Assembly: GCF_035582795.1 (NCBI RefSeq)
Contig: NC_134365.1
Coordinates: forward strand, 78,101,635 to 78,165,634
Source of the DNA: Mycteria americana
Taxonomy: Eukaryota > Chordata > Aves > Ciconiiformes > Ciconiidae
Direction of reading: 5' to 3'
Length of the DNA stretch: 64,000 nt
A program made the translations under genes and the position numbers. Within the stretch, counting starts at the first letter, position 1. Every line of letters starts with the position of its first letter. This document shows positions 61,004 through 64,000 of this stretch, one piece after another. Under the pieces are notes generated by a model. That model made no database searches and was not told the DNA's origin. It saw only the letters and a program-made list of their open reading frames with translations.

Positions 61004-64000
61004 GTAGGTTGTTATTTCATTACTTAGAGCTTGAGGCTTCAAACATCTTGTGTATTTAATGCTTCCGTATGTCAGTGAAGAGCTTTGCCTCTTGCTTTAA
61101 CTGCTGCATTGTGAAGTCCTATGCATGCACAGTGTTTGCAGGATGGTGGTTTGGGACAGTACAAATGCATGCACTTGGTGCTGTAAAATACCTTGGAACA
61201 GGTTGGTGTCTTCTTCAAAATTAATTATTATCTCATGGGAGGCAAACTACCGTTGTTTGCATTTGTTAGGCAGATACATACTTCTGAAGCCTTCCAGTGA
61301 AATACAGAGGCTCTGTGCAGCGGGGAATTGATATGCTATCTCCTGCAAGTCTGTCCTGCAAACAACATCTTTAAGTGGATGACACCTCTTGCACAGCAGA
61401 ACTGGATCCCTATAGGCTTCCTTACGCTGTCCTAAAAATATACCTTAATCAGGACATGACCAGAACATTTTGAAGGCCACCTCTGTGCTGAGGAAGCTCT
61501 TGAGAATTTACATCTTTTCCTCCCCCGAGGCAGGGAGCTGTAACCTACCCGGCCAGACTTGCTCGACTCCTTTTTCAACCTCTACCAGGCAGATTTCATC
61601 AGTGTTTTAAAAGAAAAAGGTGGCATCAGCCAGAAGGTAGCGCGTGCTGGGCTGCCAGCGTAAATGCCTCCTACACAGATCTAGGATGTTGAGATATTTT
61701 GAGGTATTTGAGATATTTTCAAATTGTCTGTGGTGTGGGTAGAGATTTTTCATTTGGGTCACTGAATAGCTCTGAAAATCTTGAAAGCGTAGCTATTTTC
61801 CTGGGTTACATTCACTGAGATCTCTGAAGGTGAAATGTGTCAGATCCTTTTTGCTTGAGAGCTGCCTGAGAAGGGAATCTCTCCTCTGGCGTGGTTTGCA
61901 TTCCAGCTTCCCCGCACAGGCGAGGCTTTAGTCCGATTCCTGATCTCACCGCAATTAATCTCTTTGGGCAGTATTTATTTGCAATGAAAATCTCAGAGGT
62001 CCTGTATTAATTAATAAATACTCCTCTGGAGCTTTTCATCAAAACATTTAAAAGCACAATTGTTGGAGACCTAGGTTCAAATTTTGTCAAAAATTCATTG
62101 CTATCAGTTGATGACTGTTAAAAGTATTAGGAAAATTCAGATTTTTTTCTCTAAGATGATGCTGAACTGGAAAAATATGTTTTGAAGGATTGAATCAAAC
62201 AAAATCAAAGCATTTCCTTGCAGTTGTTTTTCTTCCCTTTCTCCTCCTCCACTCATTTTTCAAAATGGTTTGCTCTGGTCCATTGGCTTGGAAATAAATT
62301 TTTAATATTTCCAGTAACTTTATTCTGAGAAAGTCAATGAATATTTTTTTAAATTTAAAATTTCAGAGATAACCTTTTTCTTTTTGCATCATCCCTATTC
62401 AAGCCTCACAGATCTCTTTCAAGAAACGAGATACCCTGACATTTTAGGTACAAATCAGAGCTCCGACTTTCTAGTTCTTACCCTGCATGTGCTGGACACT
62501 GGCCTCAGAGAAGAATATAATGGGGTTGGGTACTGGTTCAGTACAATTCTCGACATCCTAGTAATTTGGTTTTAGCAAAGTTACTTCCAAGTACTGGACT
62601 TATTGTTGAACAGTTTGCCAAAGTGGTATTTACCATTTGTTTCTCCTCTGATGTTCATTACAAGATGAAAAGCAGGATGACAATATAACTAAAAATATTG
62701 AGCCACCATAGTTCAACTGTCATTTGTACATAAAATATGTCTTTCAATTCCCCTGTGCTTTCTAACTCCCTGTCATTTTAGACGTTAATTGGTACAGTAA
62801 AGTATGAAAATGTAACCTTTGCTGAGATTTAAAACATGTCATTTGTGTTATAAAAGTGGTGACAACCATACACACCATTATGATTGATGCAGCACATTGA
62901 CTTTCATTCAAGCTGAAAGCTTGAGGTTTGAAGCTGGTATGTACACCTCGTGAATCACAAGGAGAGAAAATTGGGATGGAAGCAGTGATAGTGAGGAGGA
63001 AATAGAAACAAAATATAAGAGGCAGGGAGGGCAGGAGCCCATGTTAGAGGGACAGCAGGGGTGAGGAAAGTGGGAGTGGAAATTTGGGAGGTGACCTGCC
63101 TGCAGGTGCAAGAAGACAACACTGCATGTGGGTAGGTTTGTGGCAGGTTTTTTTGGTGTTTATTACCAAAACCTGAGGTTTACAGATAACTGTAAAGAAA
63201 GTCTAGCTCTGGGCACTCATGTGTATAGAAAAGTGTGTGTTCTGAGACAAAGAATATAATCGCAAAATAGGCTGAAATTAAGGTTGAACTTTGTGCGGTC
63301 AGGAGATGAAGAAGAAGATGGAGGAGGCCCATGTGCTTATCAAAACTATGTGAACTCAGTACTTTTGCCAAAACAGGCCCAGAGATGAAATACCCTAGAT
63401 GTCCTGACCTCTGTCCACTTGTAAATCCTAGAGACTCTGTTGAGTCTGGAAGCACAGCTGGATGAAACGACTTATTTTTCTAGGTTGCCTTTCTTTGGTA
63501 ATTATCAGTATTTCTGTCTGAAGATTTATTTTGAAATCCGCATATTATCGTTCCTTGCAAATCTCATACACAGTACAGAGAGGAAAATGTGCCCCTTTTA
63601 CCTATGCTGGTTCATTAAGAAAACATTTGATTTATTCATTCGATCACAAAATGGTGTAGATCTCTATGAGCTTAAGCTCTCCTGGCTTCTGACTATCAGA
63701 GGAAGAAAACAAGCCCGAATCCAAACTGTCAGTCTCAGTTACTTGTAAATCAGAGAACCAGGTAAAACATAAATCTGTTGCTTCACTTCAGAGCGCACGG
63801 GTTTTGCTTGGCTTGTGCGTGGGGGACCCCTGTGCTTATTGTCAGCATGGCAGCGTCTATGGTGTGCCTCCTGAAGGATAAATTGCTCAGTAGCCTAAGG
63901 AATGTATGAAGAGACAACTGAAGTTCGTTCAGGTCTTGTTACTTCATTAGAGGAAGGGAGCTTGCTAATTACCAGCCAAGTAAACAACTGCCCTTAAGCT
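61004..64000 (+). other. PARVG: PARVG intron running off the window
   Basis: It begins with donor gtaggt. I searched for the next CH2 exon (LHN-V-starting in paralogs) and did not find it. The sequence is AT-rich, without recognised repeats. Confidence 0.65.

Noticed and set aside
62891..62940. Stretch after gcag and before gtatgt as the next PARVG exon
   Set aside because: The frame required (phase 0, LHN-V-like start) meets a stop at once and the residues do not match CH2.
1..64000. CRISPR arrays, operons, tRNA or rRNA genes, phage or toxin-antitoxin systems
   Set aside because: No regularly spaced repeats, clover-leaf sequences or compact gene arrays were seen. The exon-intron structure and CR1/LTR content show vertebrate DNA.

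Overview
The window is vertebrate nuclear DNA, almost certainly from a bird in Neoaves. Genes are split into short exons with GT-AG introns. There is a CR1 non-LTR retrotransposon with the avian-type octamer tail (repeated ATTCTATG), and two solo LTRs of endogenous-retrovirus type. Their sequence resembles LTR families I know from neoavian genomes (recalled, not searched). No bacterial, plasmid, phage or CRISPR features were seen, and I found no novel molecular system. The content is a pair of tandem focal-adhesion genes plus transposon remnants.

Layout. About 1-35.2 kb holds the 3' part of PARVB (beta-parvin) on the + strand. Ten coding exons run from the first helix of CH domain 1 to the stop codon at 35237-35239 and encode 273 residues. 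The exons for the N-terminus lie upstream of the window. A close poly(A) signal lies at 35293, with a possible distal one near 38792. About 35.3-48.1 kb is intergenic: possible long 3' UTR, a CpG-rich patch near 40.8 kb, a degenerate LINE fragment near 42.2-42.9 kb, and a 5'-truncated, frame-broken CR1 at about 44.75-47.02 kb. From 48.1 kb to the end lies the 5' and central part of PARVG (gamma-parvin), same strand: ATG at 48104 and ten coding exons (272 residues) up to 61003. The last exons lie beyond the window.

How the genes relate. Both encode adaptors with two calponin-homology domains, which act in the ILK-PINCH-parvin complex at integrin adhesions. Aligned exons in the two genes have the same lengths and phases (103, 141, 116, [59+20 or 56+23], 62, 69, 102), the signature of an old tandem duplication. 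Each gene has a microexon in the linker between its CH domains: 20 nt in PARVB (21133-21152) and a predicted 23 nt in PARVG (57493-57515). The intron position inside that 79-nt linker block differs by one codon between paralogs.

Mobile DNA. A minus-strand solo LTR lies in a PARVB intron (about 14686-15264). Another minus-strand LTR lies in a PARVG intron (53457-54245), ending 122 bp before the next exon, with several nested palindromes in its U3. Several weak stretches look like ancient amniote MIR/LINE-type repeats. Most remaining sequence is AT-rich intron with no recognisable content. Intronic CpG-rich patches at about 55.06-55.81 kb and 60.17-60.50 kb are the best candidates for unannotated regulatory DNA.
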